From Candidatus Firestoneibacteriota bacterium (GTDB taxonomy: Bacteria; Oederibacteriota; D2-FULL-39-29), in assembly GCA_903891415.1 (NCBI GenBank), contig CAITEH010000005.1, positions 57,489 to 121,488 of the forward strand: a stretch of DNA of 64,000 nt, in the 5' to 3' direction. Made by a program: the position numbers and the translations under genes. Numbering within the stretch: the first letter of the stretch is position 1; each line of letters opens with the position of its first letter. The notes under the pieces were generated by a model that did not search any database, had not been told where the DNA came from, and was given only the letters and a program-made list of their open reading frames with translations. Positions 34,945-43,549 of this stretch are shown here, piece by piece.

Positions 34945-36495
34945 TTAGAACTTGACTGTCAGCCCGAGATTTAACGCTGCTTTTGCCAGCGGGTAATCTT
35001 TTATGTTTGAATATTCCCGGCTCAAAAGGTTCTCGCCGTTCAGAAAAACCGAAATATTTTCCCCAAAGCTTTTCTTGATCCCGGCGGAAATTACCAGCGC
35101 GTCAGAGAGCGTAGCGGGAAGCGTTTGAGAATAGTACATCTGCCCCCTGTAAACAAACTCCGCATTGAAGGCCCAGTCGGAATATATATATTCCCCGCCC
35201 AGAGACAAAGTATGCACGGGAGTATAAGTAATGTTCGCCGCGGAATTATCAGGATTGACGGCATTTACATATTTATAGGAAAGTTTTTGGGTCAGGCCTT
35301 CAAGTATTTTCCATTCTTCTTTGGCGTTGATCCCCAGAACAGAAACTTTTCCGATATTCACCGGTGCGGTGGAATTTCCGGTTGATTCATACGAGAGCAT
35401 ATCTGCCTGTTCTTTCCTGTAGAACTCGAGGGTCAGGGGCACTTCTTTCAGAAGTTTGTGTTCCACCCCGGTTATAATATAGAACCAGGTATTTTCCGCC
35501 CTGAGCGCGGGATTTAACAGATAGACCTCTCCGCTATAGAGCTCTTTAAATCTGGGATAATTTCTGCCCGGCTCATAGGAAACGTAGGCCCTGGTAAAGC
35601 CGTCTATATCAAATACCGCTTTTGCATTTAGAAAGAGCCAGCCGTTATTACTCTTTAAGGAGACAAAAATATCCGCGTTATCTATTTTTACCCTGTCTTC
35701 AAGCGCGAGAGTGTAGGTCCAGCCGTAAATACTGTCATTCTTTAGATCAAAAACGAGGCCGGGAAGATGTTTTTTGTTCTCTATGGGAAGCTCACAGGAT
35801 ATTTTCGCGCTCAGGTCAATTTCATCGTTTTTCAGGGCAAAAGCACTGACCTCTGATCTTACGTAACTGAAGGAACTATTAAGGTTAAGCTTGTCCGAAA
35901 GCACGGAGGTGCTTCTTAAATATACCGTATAAAAATCCTTCGTAAGAGAATCAAAGCCCAGCGCGGCGGCGTAAGGTGTTTTCCTGAACTCATTTTCATA
36001 GTCCAGGGTAAGCCCCAGCTGCTGGGTCTTATCCAGGGCATAGGTCAGGTCACCGGAAAAATTCAGCTCAGAATATCCGGAATCCTGCAACAAAAGGCTT
36101 TTTCTTAAGCCCGCGATATTTAAGAGAAAACCGAGTTTATCTATCTGCCGGCCATAGATCATTTTTACAAAGTAGTTATCGTAGCTTCCCAGCCGGGCCG
36201 TGAGCTCACCAAACCTGTCTTTCCCCTCAGTTTTTTCAAATTCGGGGGTTCTTTTATCTCCTTCAAGATAAGGGCCTTTTATAAATTTCATTTCCATCAG
36301 CGGAGTTTCTTTTGGAGGCAGGGGATAATTTGCCGGGAGCAGGTCTTTCTTTTCCACCCCTACTTTCAGGTCCGCGTCCCCGGAAATAACGACATCGGGA
36401 AGCACAAATACCGGTTCCCGGTCCTTTTTTATCTCTTCCTGCGCAAAAATAGCGCAGGTTAGAAAGACCGTCAGGAACACGAGGGATTTTCTCAT
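34945..36495 (-). CDS. TonB-receptor-like outer-membrane beta-barrel protein
   Basis: 516 aa with a signal peptide (residues 1-18). The mature N-terminus FVLPDVVISGD is TonB-box-like. No standard plug domain follows; a long run of amphipathic beta strands begins near residue 90 and ends in LGLTVKF, with the terminal Phe typical of outer-membrane barrels. The C-terminal NGENLLSREYSNIKDYPL matches the last strands of TonB-dependent receptors. It could be a plug-less relative or a porin-like partner of the TPR protein. Its ATG overlaps the TPR stop (ATGA), so the two are coupled. Confidence 0.8.
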   Translation of the reverse strand: MRKSLVFLTVFLTCAIFAQEEIKKDREPVFVLPDVVISGDADLKVGVEKKDLLPANYPLPPKETPLMEMKFIKGPYLEGDKRTPEFEKTEGKDRFGELTARLGSYDNYFVKMIYGRQIDKLGFLLNIAGLRKSLLLQDSGYSELNFSGDLTYALDKTQQLGLTLDYENEFRKTPYAAALGFDSLTKDFYTVYLRSTSVLSDKLNLNSSFSYVRSEVSAFALKNDEIDLSAKISCELPIENKKHLPGLVFDLKNDSIYGWTYTLALEDRVKIDNADIFVSLKSNNGWLFLNAKAVFDIDGFTRAYVSYEPGRNYPRFKELYSGEVYLLNPALRAENTWFYIITGVEHKLLKEVPLTLEFYRKEQADMLSYESTGNSTAPVNIGKVSVLGINAKEEWKILEGLTQKLSYKYVNAVNPDNSAANITYTPVHTLSLGGEYIYSDWAFNAEFVYRGQMYYSQTLPATLSDALVISAGIKKSFGENISVFLNGENLLSREYSNIKDYPLAKAALNLGLTVKF

Positions 36496-39362
36496 TTGTC
36501 CTCCAGGTCTTTCAAGCGTTTTTCAGCTGATTTTTTCCAATCCGGATTGGAACTTTCTTTGATTATCTCCTGATAGAGCTTTTTTGCTTCTTCATACTTC
36601 GCCAGCCTTTCAAAGCATTCGGCCGCGCGTGCTTTGGCTGTGATCTTCCAGATAGCGGAGGCTTTTTCCAGCGCCGGGACCTTCATATATTCCTTAGCCG
36701 CGCTCTCATAATCACCCGAGTTATAATAAACACTCGCAGCCCAATAACGGGCCTCGGGGGCCTTTTCGGAAAAATTGTCCGCCAGCCAGGCATAGGTATC
36801 TATGGCATTTTTGTAATCTTTACCGGCCTCGTACAAAGACCCTGCTTCTATTGCCGAGTCCCGGGCCTGCTCGCTCTTCGGATAACCGGACATAACCAGT
36901 TTAAACTGCTTGAGCGCTTCTTCGGTATTTTTTAATTTTTTAAAAGCCAGCCCCGCGTTGTAGCACGCGGAAGACGCGAACCCGCTGCCCGGATATTTTT
37001 CCGCAATATCAAGATATTCGCTTGCCGCATCCGCATAACGTTCCAGCGCAAAATAAATACCGGCGATCCTGAAATGAGCGGTGGGCGCCAGGCCTGATTT
37101 GGGGAATTTAGAAATAAGTATCCGGAAACTTTCCACAGCCCGCCCTTTATCCTTGAGCTCAATGCAGGCTTCGGCTTTATTATAGAGCGCCTGGTCTATA
37201 TTGTTGGCTTCGGGAAAATTATTCATGAATTTGTCGTACTCTTCCACCGCCTGTTTATAGTTCTTCTCGCCGAAATAATACTCCCCTAGTTTGAACTGGA
37301 CCTCGGCGGAAAACTCTTCTTTGGGGAACTTTTTAAGGAATTTTTTCGCTACATCGGCCGCTTCTTTTGTTTTGCCCATGCGGGTATAGGTCCAGGAAAG
37401 ACCGTAAAGCGCGTCCCTTTCATATTTTGTATCATAATATTTATCTATGACTTTCTGATAATACTCCACTGCCGTATCATAATTCCCCATATTATAATAA
37501 CAGTCCGCCGTTTTTATCATGGCATCCGGAACCAGCAGGCTGCTGCTGAACTGTTTTTCGATCTTTACAAAGTTTATTGCGGCCTTAGCATACTCATTAT
37601 TACGGAACCTGGCAAAGCCGCTCCAATAAGTACTTTCAGGGGTATTTAAAGTTTCCCAGAAAGAAATAGCGCCTGCAAAATCATTCAGATTATAGAGGCA
37701 CCAGCCGGCCTGATACCGGGCTTTGTTCAGCTCCCGGGGATCCTTTGTTTTTCCGCTTTCAAAGACCTTTTTATAGACCTTCAGGGCCGCCGCGTAATCT
37801 TTAAGATTGTAAAGACAACTGCCGGACATGTAGTTTATCTCGCCAAAAAACTCCTCGTCTTTATCCAGTTCCGCCGCCCTGTTGAATTCCGCCAGTGCGG
37901 TGGTAAATTTTCTTGTTTGAAAATAACACCAGGAGAGGCCCAGCTGGGAAACCAGGGAAAGGCGCTGGTCTTTATAATCCGCAATGACCTCTTTATAGGC
38001 CTCAATAGCGCCGGTGTAGTCCTTCAGGGCAAATAAGGACTCCCCCAGGCGAAAGTGAGCTTCCGGCGCCCAGGAACTGTCGGGAAACTGCCGGAGCATA
38101 TTCTTAAAGTTTGTTTTCGCGTAGTCATAATACATGAGTTTATAATCACACCAGCCGACCCAGTAAAGGCCGTCAGCGGCAAATTCACTCTGCGGGTATT
38201 CACTGTAGATCTTAAAATATTCCGTCTTGGCGTCCAGCAGCCTTCCCAGGCTGTAATAGCAGTTGCCCGAAAGATAAAGCGCGTAAGGCCTTAAAGCCCC
38301 GGGCGCGTTTTTATCATTTATGACGGACTTAAGCTCTTCAATGGCTTCCCAGGTCCTTTTCATCTTAAAATAACACCAGGCGAGAGCGTAACGGGCCCGG
38401 GACCGGAGCTCGGAAGAAACCTCCGTGCCCGAACCGGCGGCAAAGCTCTTAAGGCTGGTTATGGCCGCGTCAAACTTCCCCAGGTTCACGTAAGATACCG
38501 CAAGCCAGTACCGGACCTCATTTTGCAGGGGGCTGCCATCGTATATTTTCAGAAAAAGTTCAAAAGCGTTTACCGCGGAGCCGTAGTCCTTTAACTTGTA
38601 AAAACATTCACCCACCCGGTAGGAAGCCGCGTCGGAATTCTTGTGCGCGGGATTTTTTTTCAGGAATTCCTCGAAAGCGATGATCGACTGCTCAAAAGCC
38701 CCGGCAAGATAAAGCGCCTCGCCTTTCCAGAATAAAGAGGCCCCGGTAAGCGGGCTGTTATTTGTTTTCAGCGAGATATTGGCAAAATTTACCGCGGCCG
38801 GCTGGTATTTCCCGAGGCGGTAATAACACCAGCCCAGAGAATAGTAGGCAAAATCGGCATGTATAAATTCGGGATAATCCTTGACAACTTTTTCATAAAG
38901 GGCAGCAGCATCTTCCAGCGCGTCCAGATTGAAATAGCACTCCCCGGCCCAGTAGAGCGAATCCGGGTAAACATAACTTCCGGGAATAATTTTTTTGAAA
39001 CCCTCCAGAGCTTCCCGGTATTTTTTTAGCGCGAAATAGGCTTCGCCTATCCTGTAAGCGACAGAATCCCTGTATTCAAGAGTGGAATGCCGGTCCAGTA
39101 CATTATTGTATTCTTTCAGGGCCTGCTCGTAGTTTCCCAGGTTAAAATAGCATTCCGCGGTCATATACGCGGAGTCGGCAGCTTCCCTGGAGGAGGGATA
39201 AAGCGAGATGACCTTCTGGAACTGTTCTATGCCCAGCTGGTAGTTCTTGTCCTTATAAAGCCCGTACGCAAAACGGTAAAGCCCCGGAGCATCTTCTGCC
39301 CCGAAAAGCGGAGAAAAAGCAAAACTCAAGACTGTTATAAAGAAAATAATTCTCTTTAACAT
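36492..39362 (-). CDS. Large secreted TPR-repeat protein
   Basis: 956 aa from the ATG at 39362, chosen because the signal peptide then starts at residue 1; upstream in-frame starts at 39398 and 39416 overlap or approach the RelE gene. The body is more than 20 TPRs of about 35-38 residues with YbgF/BamD-like consensus (YRIGEAYFALKKYREALEGF, YALAWCYFKMKRTWEAIEEL). It ends in a charged tail. Such super-helices scaffold envelope proteins. Tight coupling to the outer-membrane barrel downstream suggests that the two act together. Confidence 0.88.
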   Translation of the reverse strand: MLKRIIFFITVLSFAFSPLFGAEDAPGLYRFAYGLYKDKNYQLGIEQFQKVISLYPSSREAADSAYMTAECYFNLGNYEQALKEYNNVLDRHSTLEYRDSVAYRIGEAYFALKKYREALEGFKKIIPGSYVYPDSLYWAGECYFNLDALEDAAALYEKVVKDYPEFIHADFAYYSLGWCYYRLGKYQPAAVNFANISLKTNNSPLTGASLFWKGEALYLAGAFEQSIIAFEEFLKKNPAHKNSDAASYRVGECFYKLKDYGSAVNAFELFLKIYDGSPLQNEVRYWLAVSYVNLGKFDAAITSLKSFAAGSGTEVSSELRSRARYALAWCYFKMKRTWEAIEELKSVINDKNAPGALRPYALYLSGNCYYSLGRLLDAKTEYFKIYSEYPQSEFAADGLYWVGWCDYKLMYYDYAKTNFKNMLRQFPDSSWAPEAHFRLGESLFALKDYTGAIEAYKEVIADYKDQRLSLVSQLGLSWCYFQTRKFTTALAEFNRAAELDKDEEFFGEINYMSGSCLYNLKDYAAALKVYKKVFESGKTKDPRELNKARYQAGWCLYNLNDFAGAISFWETLNTPESTYWSGFARFRNNEYAKAAINFVKIEKQFSSSLLVPDAMIKTADCYYNMGNYDTAVEYYQKVIDKYYDTKYERDALYGLSWTYTRMGKTKEAADVAKKFLKKFPKEEFSAEVQFKLGEYYFGEKNYKQAVEEYDKFMNNFPEANNIDQALYNKAEACIELKDKGRAVESFRILISKFPKSGLAPTAHFRIAGIYFALERYADAASEYLDIAEKYPGSGFASSACYNAGLAFKKLKNTEEALKQFKLVMSGYPKSEQARDSAIEAGSLYEAGKDYKNAIDTYAWLADNFSEKAPEARYWAASVYYNSGDYESAAKEYMKVPALEKASAIWKITAKARAAECFERLAKYEEAKKLYQEIIKESSNPDWKKSAEKRLKDLEDK

Positions 39363-39405
39363 TTGTTTTATTTTACCATAATTACCAATGTTTTTCATTA
39401 TCCTT

Positions 39406-39684
39406 TTAATAGGCATCTTTTCTATTATCGGCGGAGATCATAAATATTACTTTCTTTTTTTGCTCAATGATATAAAAATACCTGTAGTTTCCGATCCGGT
39501 AACGCCAGGTTTCAGGCTCATAGTTCACAAGCTTTTTAATGTTTTTTCCAAAGAAAGGGGTTTTTTTCAACTGCGGATAAACATAATTTAACAGCTTAGC
39601 TCTGATCTTCCTGTTTATTCCGCCAAAATCACTATTAAGGTCTTTTTGAAATTGCTCAGTTTCAAAGATCCTGAAATCAGGCAA
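39406..39684 (-). CDS. RelE/ParE-superfamily toxin
   Basis: 92 aa. The start is TTG within the antitoxin's last codons (8-nt overlap), with AAGGGG 7 nt upstream. The RelE fold shows in FQKDLNSDF, KLLNYVYPQLKKTPFFGK and the core WRYRIGNYRYFYIIEQKKKVIFMI. These proteins are ribosome-dependent mRNA nucleases when not bound by antitoxin. The residue pattern (basic RYRIGNYR) fits the RelE/StbE branch. It is the second gene of a module with the RHH antitoxin. Confidence 0.88.
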   Translation of the reverse strand: MPDFRIFETEQFQKDLNSDFGGINRKIRAKLLNYVYPQLKKTPFFGKNIKKLVNYEPETWRYRIGNYRYFYIIEQKKKVIFMISADNRKDAY

Positions 39685-39919
39685 TGTATTTCCCCTTCAT
39701 GGACTTTGCATCCTTATAACCGGCTTTAATTTTCTTTCGCAGTGCTTCATTATTATTTATCTGATCCATTTCGACAGCATCGACATTAGAAGATTCTTCG
39801 ATATTCCGAAGGACAACAGCTGTAATAAAATTTGAAATAGGCCGGAACTCTATTTCCGCTTTTTTATGTATTAATTTATATTCTTCCTCTGAGAGCCTCA
39901 AGGTTATTATCTTTGACAT
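39677..39919 (-). CDS. Ribbon-helix-helix antitoxin of the RelE module
   Basis: 80 aa from the ATG at 39919, spaced 9 nt from GGAGG. The N-terminal KIITLRLSEEEYKLIHKKA forms a ribbon-helix-helix DNA-binding unit; the C-terminal half is charged and likely disordered until it binds the toxin. The three tandem 10-bp repeats over its promoter fit RHH binding, which often recognises 10-bp phased sites. Autorepression is therefore predicted. Confidence 0.85.
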   Translation of the reverse strand: MSKIITLRLSEEEYKLIHKKAEIEFRPISNFITAVVLRNIEESSNVDAVEMDQINNNEALRKKIKAGYKDAKSMKGKYIA

Positions 39920-39934
39920 ATACAAATACCTCCT

Positions 39935-39964
39935 ACTGTATTCTTTTGTACTCTAATGTATTCT
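39935..39964 (-). promoter_or_regulatory. Three tandem 10-bp operator repeats of the RHH-RelE module
   Basis: On the plus strand the units are ACTGTATTCT, TTTGTACTCT and AATGTATTCT, at exactly 10-bp spacing with consensus NNTGTATTCT. They lie between the -10 box (which they overlap) and the antitoxin ribosome site, an ideal position for autorepression by an RHH dimer array. Confidence 0.65.
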
Positions 39965-39988
39965 ACTACATTACTATGAAATAGTCAA
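39960..39988 (-). promoter_or_regulatory. Promoter of the RHH-RelE module
   Basis: TTGACT, 17-bp spacer, TAGAAT on the minus strand. The -10 box overlaps the distal operator repeat. Confidence 0.7.
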
Positions 39989-40069
39989 GCTTTAACGGTA
40001 TCCAAAAGTCCCGGTGAACAGCCAAGGCTTTGACGGCACAATACAATATTGTGGCCGGTTTACATAGTT

Positions 40070-40864
40070 TCATTCCAGCATTTTCAGGATCAATTTTTTA
40101 TCCAGTAATTTTAGTTCATTTTTATCCTCAAGGAAAACCGCTACATCTTTTCTCACCGCGGGAAAATCCACCTTTTTGAGCTTCTCTATAAGGAATTCCT
40201 TGTAGGTTTTCCCGGTAAGTTTCATATCTTTTTTTTCTGTTTGGATAATAGCATTATTGAGCAGCGTGATATTTGGAGTGATCCTTTTCCCAAGATACCA
40301 GACCAGGTCGTAAAGATCACGGCCTTTAGTGTATTTTCTAAAAAAACAGGCATGAAGTTTTGTCGCAAAAAGTGAAGGCAGATCAAAAGTGTTCACAGCG
40401 AGAATAAATCTGTCAGTTAAGGGCATAATAACGCTTTTACCGCCTTTAGGCGGATTGGAATCCACTTCGAGTTTTACCAAAAATTTCTCCTCAATTTGGG
40501 CGGGAATACCCAGCCGTCCATATAACCCGCTGAATTTTACCAGGACACTGCTGACTGTTTTCTCAGTCCTTATTTTTTCTTCAACTTTGAAACCGTTCTT
40601 TACCAGTTCAAAAAGCAGGTCACCGGAGATCCTTTTAAAATCATAATTTTTCTTTTTTACCAGGGAGAAATCCAGGTCTTCACTGTATCTTCTCATACCA
40701 TAAAGTATGCGAAGCGCAGTTCCTCCCGTAAAGGCAATATTTTCGAAATACCCGCGGTCAAAAAAAATCTTCAGCATAAGTACCTGCAGAAACTCCCGGG
40801 CTCTATTTACCTTCTCTTCACTGCCTTTACTGCCTTGAAGGCTCTGTTTGATTATCTCTATCAT
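40070..40864 (-). CDS. abiEii: AbiEii/AbiGii-type nucleotidyltransferase toxin
   Basis: 264 aa. The nucleotidyltransferase core has GGTALRILYGMRRYSEDLDFSL, which includes the GG-x-D-x-D metal motif, and later the ATKLHACFFRKYTKGRDLYDL signature of the AbiEii family. AbiE toxins are type IV toxins that transfer nucleotides, to tRNA acceptor ends in known homologues, and cause phage abortive infection. It follows the AbiEi-like antitoxin with a 1-nt gap. Confidence 0.9.
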   Translation of the reverse strand: MIEIIKQSLQGSKGSEEKVNRAREFLQVLMLKIFFDRGYFENIAFTGGTALRILYGMRRYSEDLDFSLVKKKNYDFKRISGDLLFELVKNGFKVEEKIRTEKTVSSVLVKFSGLYGRLGIPAQIEEKFLVKLEVDSNPPKGGKSVIMPLTDRFILAVNTFDLPSLFATKLHACFFRKYTKGRDLYDLVWYLGKRITPNITLLNNAIIQTEKKDMKLTGKTYKEFLIEKLKKVDFPAVRKDVAVFLEDKNELKLLDKKLILKMLE

Positions 40865-40865
40865 G

Positions 40866-41474
40866 CTATTTCACCCCTTTAATGATTTCCAGTAATTTCT
40901 CATTTTTAAACAACTTCGCGAACATCTGCAGTTTAGTCCGGTTAATGTCTGCCGGAATTTCAAAACGGTATGATCCCTTAAGCGCGCCGGTATCCTTCAA
41001 CTTGTTCAGGTTCAAATAAATAAAATCCACAACTGCCTTTTCCGGTTCAGCAAAATAACAGGTAAACCCCTCTTCATCTTTATTGGCAATAAACCCGGTA
41101 AAACACTCTGGTTTAATATGCCTGTAGGAAAACACTCCGAAGGCATTAGCAAACACCTGGGTCTTTTTAGTTGTGATACAAGTTAAAGTTGATACTTTTT
41201 CAGGGATGATCCCGTAGGAGGATAGCGCGTATTCGAGGCTGATGTAGGAAGGTTTGTAAATTTCTGACGCAATAAACAACCTGGAAAGATTGTGCTTCCT
41301 TTCTTTCGCATTCAGGATATAAAAACCTTTTCTTAACGCCAGTAGTTTCCCGCCGCGCTTCCAGCGGGAGATCTGATTTTTTAACTCCTGCCCGCCTCCG
41401 GCAAACATCTTCAGCGCCTGCCAGCTGAAGAGAGGCAGTCCTGAAACTTTATCCTTTAATTCCCCGTAGGTCAC
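40866..41474 (-). CDS. abiEi: AbiEi-type antitoxin/transcriptional regulator
   Basis: 202 aa with a GTG start, supported by GGAG 7 nt upstream. An N-terminal winged-helix region (SWQALKMFAGGGQELKNQIS) is followed by the LRKGFYILN and YISLEYALSSYGIIPE motifs of AbiEi regulators. In known AbiE systems this protein represses its own operon through inverted repeats and counters the toxin indirectly. A TAATCA-TATT-TGATTA inverted repeat and a very strong promoter lie directly upstream. Confidence 0.88.
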   Translation of the reverse strand: MTYGELKDKVSGLPLFSWQALKMFAGGGQELKNQISRWKRGGKLLALRKGFYILNAKERKHNLSRLFIASEIYKPSYISLEYALSSYGIIPEKVSTLTCITTKKTQVFANAFGVFSYRHIKPECFTGFIANKDEEGFTCYFAEPEKAVVDFIYLNLNKLKDTGALKGSYRFEIPADINRTKLQMFAKLFKNEKLLEIIKGVK

Positions 41475-41496
41475 AATATATCTCCGTTTCCATTAA

Positions 41497-41512
41497 TAAT
41501 CATATTTGATTA
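41497..41512 (-). promoter_or_regulatory. Inverted repeat TAATCA-TATT-TGATTA, likely AbiEi operator
   Basis: A perfect 6-bp inverted repeat between the -10 box and the GTG start of the abiE pair. Its position fits a negative autoregulation site. Confidence 0.5.
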
Positions 41513-41523
41513 CTTACAGAAAC

Positions 41524-41552
41524 AGTATAACACGGTTCACAACAACTGTCAA
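41524..41552 (-). promoter_or_regulatory. Strong consensus promoter of the abiE pair
   Basis: TTGACA (perfect), 17-bp spacer, TATACT (one mismatch) on the minus strand. It is one of the two closest-to-consensus promoters I found in the window. Confidence 0.8.
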
Positions 41553-41643
41553 GAGGTCCGGTTAGTATTTTTAAAAGTGCGGAAGATCCTTGACGTTAAC
41601 TGCATTGGTGGATTTTCCGGAGGTATCATAATTGTAACTTCCC

Positions 41644-42318
41644 CTATTTCTTACCCGATAATTTTATTTTATTCACCCTGCAATATTTCAGTACGTGCGC
41701 GACCGCTTCTTCCGCGGTATCAGCCAGGAGAAAAAGATCCAGGTCGGACCTTTCTATATAACCGCAGCCGGCCATTTCTTTTTTAAGCCAGTCTAAAAGG
41801 CCCTGCCAGTATTCCCTGCCTACGAGAACTACCGGAAACTCATTTATTTTTTTTGTCTGGATCAGCGTAATTGACTCAAAAAGTTCATCAATCGTGCCGA
41901 AACCTCCGGGCATTATAATGAAAGCCGTAGCGTATTTGACGAACATGACTTTGCGGGCAAAGAAATACCGGAACTGCATGGTCTGGGTAAGATAGGGATT
42001 CGGCTTTTGTTCGTGCGGCAATTCTATATTTAACCCTACAGACCTGCCTTTGGCTTCAAAAGCCCCCTTGCTGCCGGCTTCCATAATGCCGGGGCCTCCG
42101 CCGGTGATCACGGAAAAACCTTTTTTTGCAAGTTTGGCGCCGATCTGTTCCGCTATTTTATAATATTTATTACCGGCTTTTTCCCGCGCCGCGCCGAATA
42201 TAGAGACGGCCGGAGTGACTTTTGACATTTCCTCAAAACCTTCGACAAACTCGGCCATGATGCGGAACATTCTCCAATTATCTTCCGTGGTAAAATCTTC
42301 TATTTGCTTCTTCTTCAT
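41644..42318 (-). CDS. LOG family protein (TIGR00730-type)
   Basis: 224 aa from the ATG at 42318, 8 nt after AGGAG; the upstream GTG at 42327 has no room for a ribosome site. It has the LOG motifs GGGPGIMEAGSKGA and PGGFGTIDELFE. LOG proteins are nucleoside-5'-monophosphate phosphoribohydrolases, best known for making free-base cytokinins in plants and for nucleotide turnover in bacteria. The physiological substrate here is unknown. It starts 5 nt after the SIMPL gene stop. Confidence 0.92.
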   Translation of the reverse strand: MKKKQIEDFTTEDNWRMFRIMAEFVEGFEEMSKVTPAVSIFGAAREKAGNKYYKIAEQIGAKLAKKGFSVITGGGPGIMEAGSKGAFEAKGRSVGLNIELPHEQKPNPYLTQTMQFRYFFARKVMFVKYATAFIIMPGGFGTIDELFESITLIQTKKINEFPVVLVGREYWQGLLDWLKKEMAGCGYIERSDLDLFLLADTAEEAVAHVLKYCRVNKIKLSGKK

Positions 42319-42323
42319 GACGC

Positions 42324-43226
42324 TCACTCCTTTGCCGGCGGCTTGGAGCGGGTGTAATTGACAGCAACATCCGCTTTGATAGAGATCTCTCCGTCCTCGG
42401 TACTGGACGCGTTGAAATCCTCCTTTATATTAAAATCAAAATCGGACTCATTAAGTTTTATCTTTTCCTTGGTCCGGGCAAGTTTTTCTTTTATTTCTTT
42501 CAAGGCAGAATCTTTTGCCTGTTTCATCAGTTTTTTAAGGGTCTCTTCGTTGAAATGGTAATTAATAAGCTGGTTATCGTTGTCCTTTATATCCGGAGTG
42601 ATCTTTGCTGCGGAGCCGCCCTTGGACAGTTTCATTTTGGCCGAGTTTTTCCCCGCTTCCGTAATAGTGCTGGTATCGGTTTCCTGGACTGAAGAAGAAG
42701 AGGCGATAGCTACTGCCCCGTATTTTACACCCGCGTCTATTATGGACAGCAGGTCCTGCGGGCTCTTGCTGCCAAGATCGTTAATGACAATTATTTTCTT
42801 CATGGAGCTGGTGTAGCTTTTTTCCGGGATCAACTGCCCGTTTTCGTCAAATTTCGAATTTGCGGTCCTGACTTTTGAGGTAGCTTCCTGCATCTGGACT
42901 CCGGAGACACTTACTTTAAAGTTCTCTTTTTTCAGTTTAAAATCCCTGGAGATACTGCGGATAAGAAAATCCACCTTCTGATCCAGATCCCTGCCCGCCG
43001 AAGCCATATTGTTCCCTGGCGTCGAGCTTATGGAAAGCTGGACAAATACATTATCCGGTTTGGCGGTCACAATCCCTGTACCGGTCATGGAAAACGAATC
43101 CAGTTTATTGTTTTTATAAACAATGTTCTCAAGTTCCTCGCTGGCCGCCAGCTTGTCCGAGGTTTCCTGGCCAAAAACATTTATTGCGGCAAAAAAGATC
43201 ACGGCAAAACTCAGCAGCTTCCTCAT
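42324..43226 (-). CDS. SIMPL (DUF541) domain periplasmic protein
   Basis: 300 aa from the ATG at 43226 (AGGAG upstream), with a signal peptide MRKLLSFAVIFFAAINVFG. The SIMPL domain covers residues about 40-290: SMTGTGIVTAKPDNVFVQLS at its start, the PQDLLSIIDAGVKYGAVAI segment and the KDSALKEIKEKLARTKEKI helix near its end. SIMPL proteins are periplasmic or surface-exposed with no fixed function (oxidative-stress roles have been reported). It precedes LOG in the same transcription unit. Confidence 0.88.
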   Translation of the reverse strand: MRKLLSFAVIFFAAINVFGQETSDKLAASEELENIVYKNNKLDSFSMTGTGIVTAKPDNVFVQLSISSTPGNNMASAGRDLDQKVDFLIRSISRDFKLKKENFKVSVSGVQMQEATSKVRTANSKFDENGQLIPEKSYTSSMKKIIVINDLGSKSPQDLLSIIDAGVKYGAVAIASSSSVQETDTSTITEAGKNSAKMKLSKGGSAAKITPDIKDNDNQLINYHFNEETLKKLMKQAKDSALKEIKEKLARTKEKIKLNESDFDFNIKEDFNASSTEDGEISIKADVAVNYTRSKPPAKE

Positions 43227-43233
43227 ATTTCTC

Positions 43234-43548
43234 CTATGTTCCGGATTTATTATCAAAATCCTTTTCTTCCACACTTTTATAATCGGTAATTTCTATTATA
43301 TCGGAGCCGCCCTTATTCCGCAGGGGCTCCGCTTTGGGGCTGTGTTCTTTTTTTTGCCGCGGCAGAAATATCTTTCTTACCAGGTAGAAGACGATGCCCG
43401 CGGGTATCAGTACTGCCAAAATAGTCAACGCGGCAAAAGCCAGGAAAACCAGAAAAACCAGCACCAGCAGGACAATACCCGAAAGCAGCAGCCGTCCCTT
43501 AAGAGAAGTGCCGGTTCCTTTTCCGCCAAGCAGTACAAATCTGCGCAT
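43234..43548 (-). CDS. Small membrane protein, unknown
   Basis: 104 aa from the ATG at 43548. A longer in-frame extension to 43665 would overlap the upstream gene and is unlikely. A short Gly/Lys-rich cytoplasmic start leads into a strongly hydrophobic stretch at about residues 20-55, long enough for one or two helices. A charged C-terminal tail follows (RQKKEHSPKAEP, then DIIEITDYKSVEEKDF). I recognise no family. It is tightly placed between the DUF1080-like and SIMPL genes. Confidence 0.6.
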   Translation of the reverse strand: MRRFVLLGGKGTGTSLKGRLLLSGIVLLVLVFLVFLAFAALTILAVLIPAGIVFYLVRKIFLPRQKKEHSPKAEPLRNKGGSDIIEITDYKSVEEKDFDNKSGT

Positions 43549-43549
43549 A

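Noticed and set aside
39363..39416. N-terminal extension of the large TPR protein
   Set aside because: It would push the signal peptide 12-18 residues inward and run into the RelE gene; the ATG at 39362 gives a normal signal sequence.
40020..40069. Intrinsic terminator after abiEii
   Set aside because: A CACAAT/ATTGTG hairpin is visible but it has a bulge and no U-tract.
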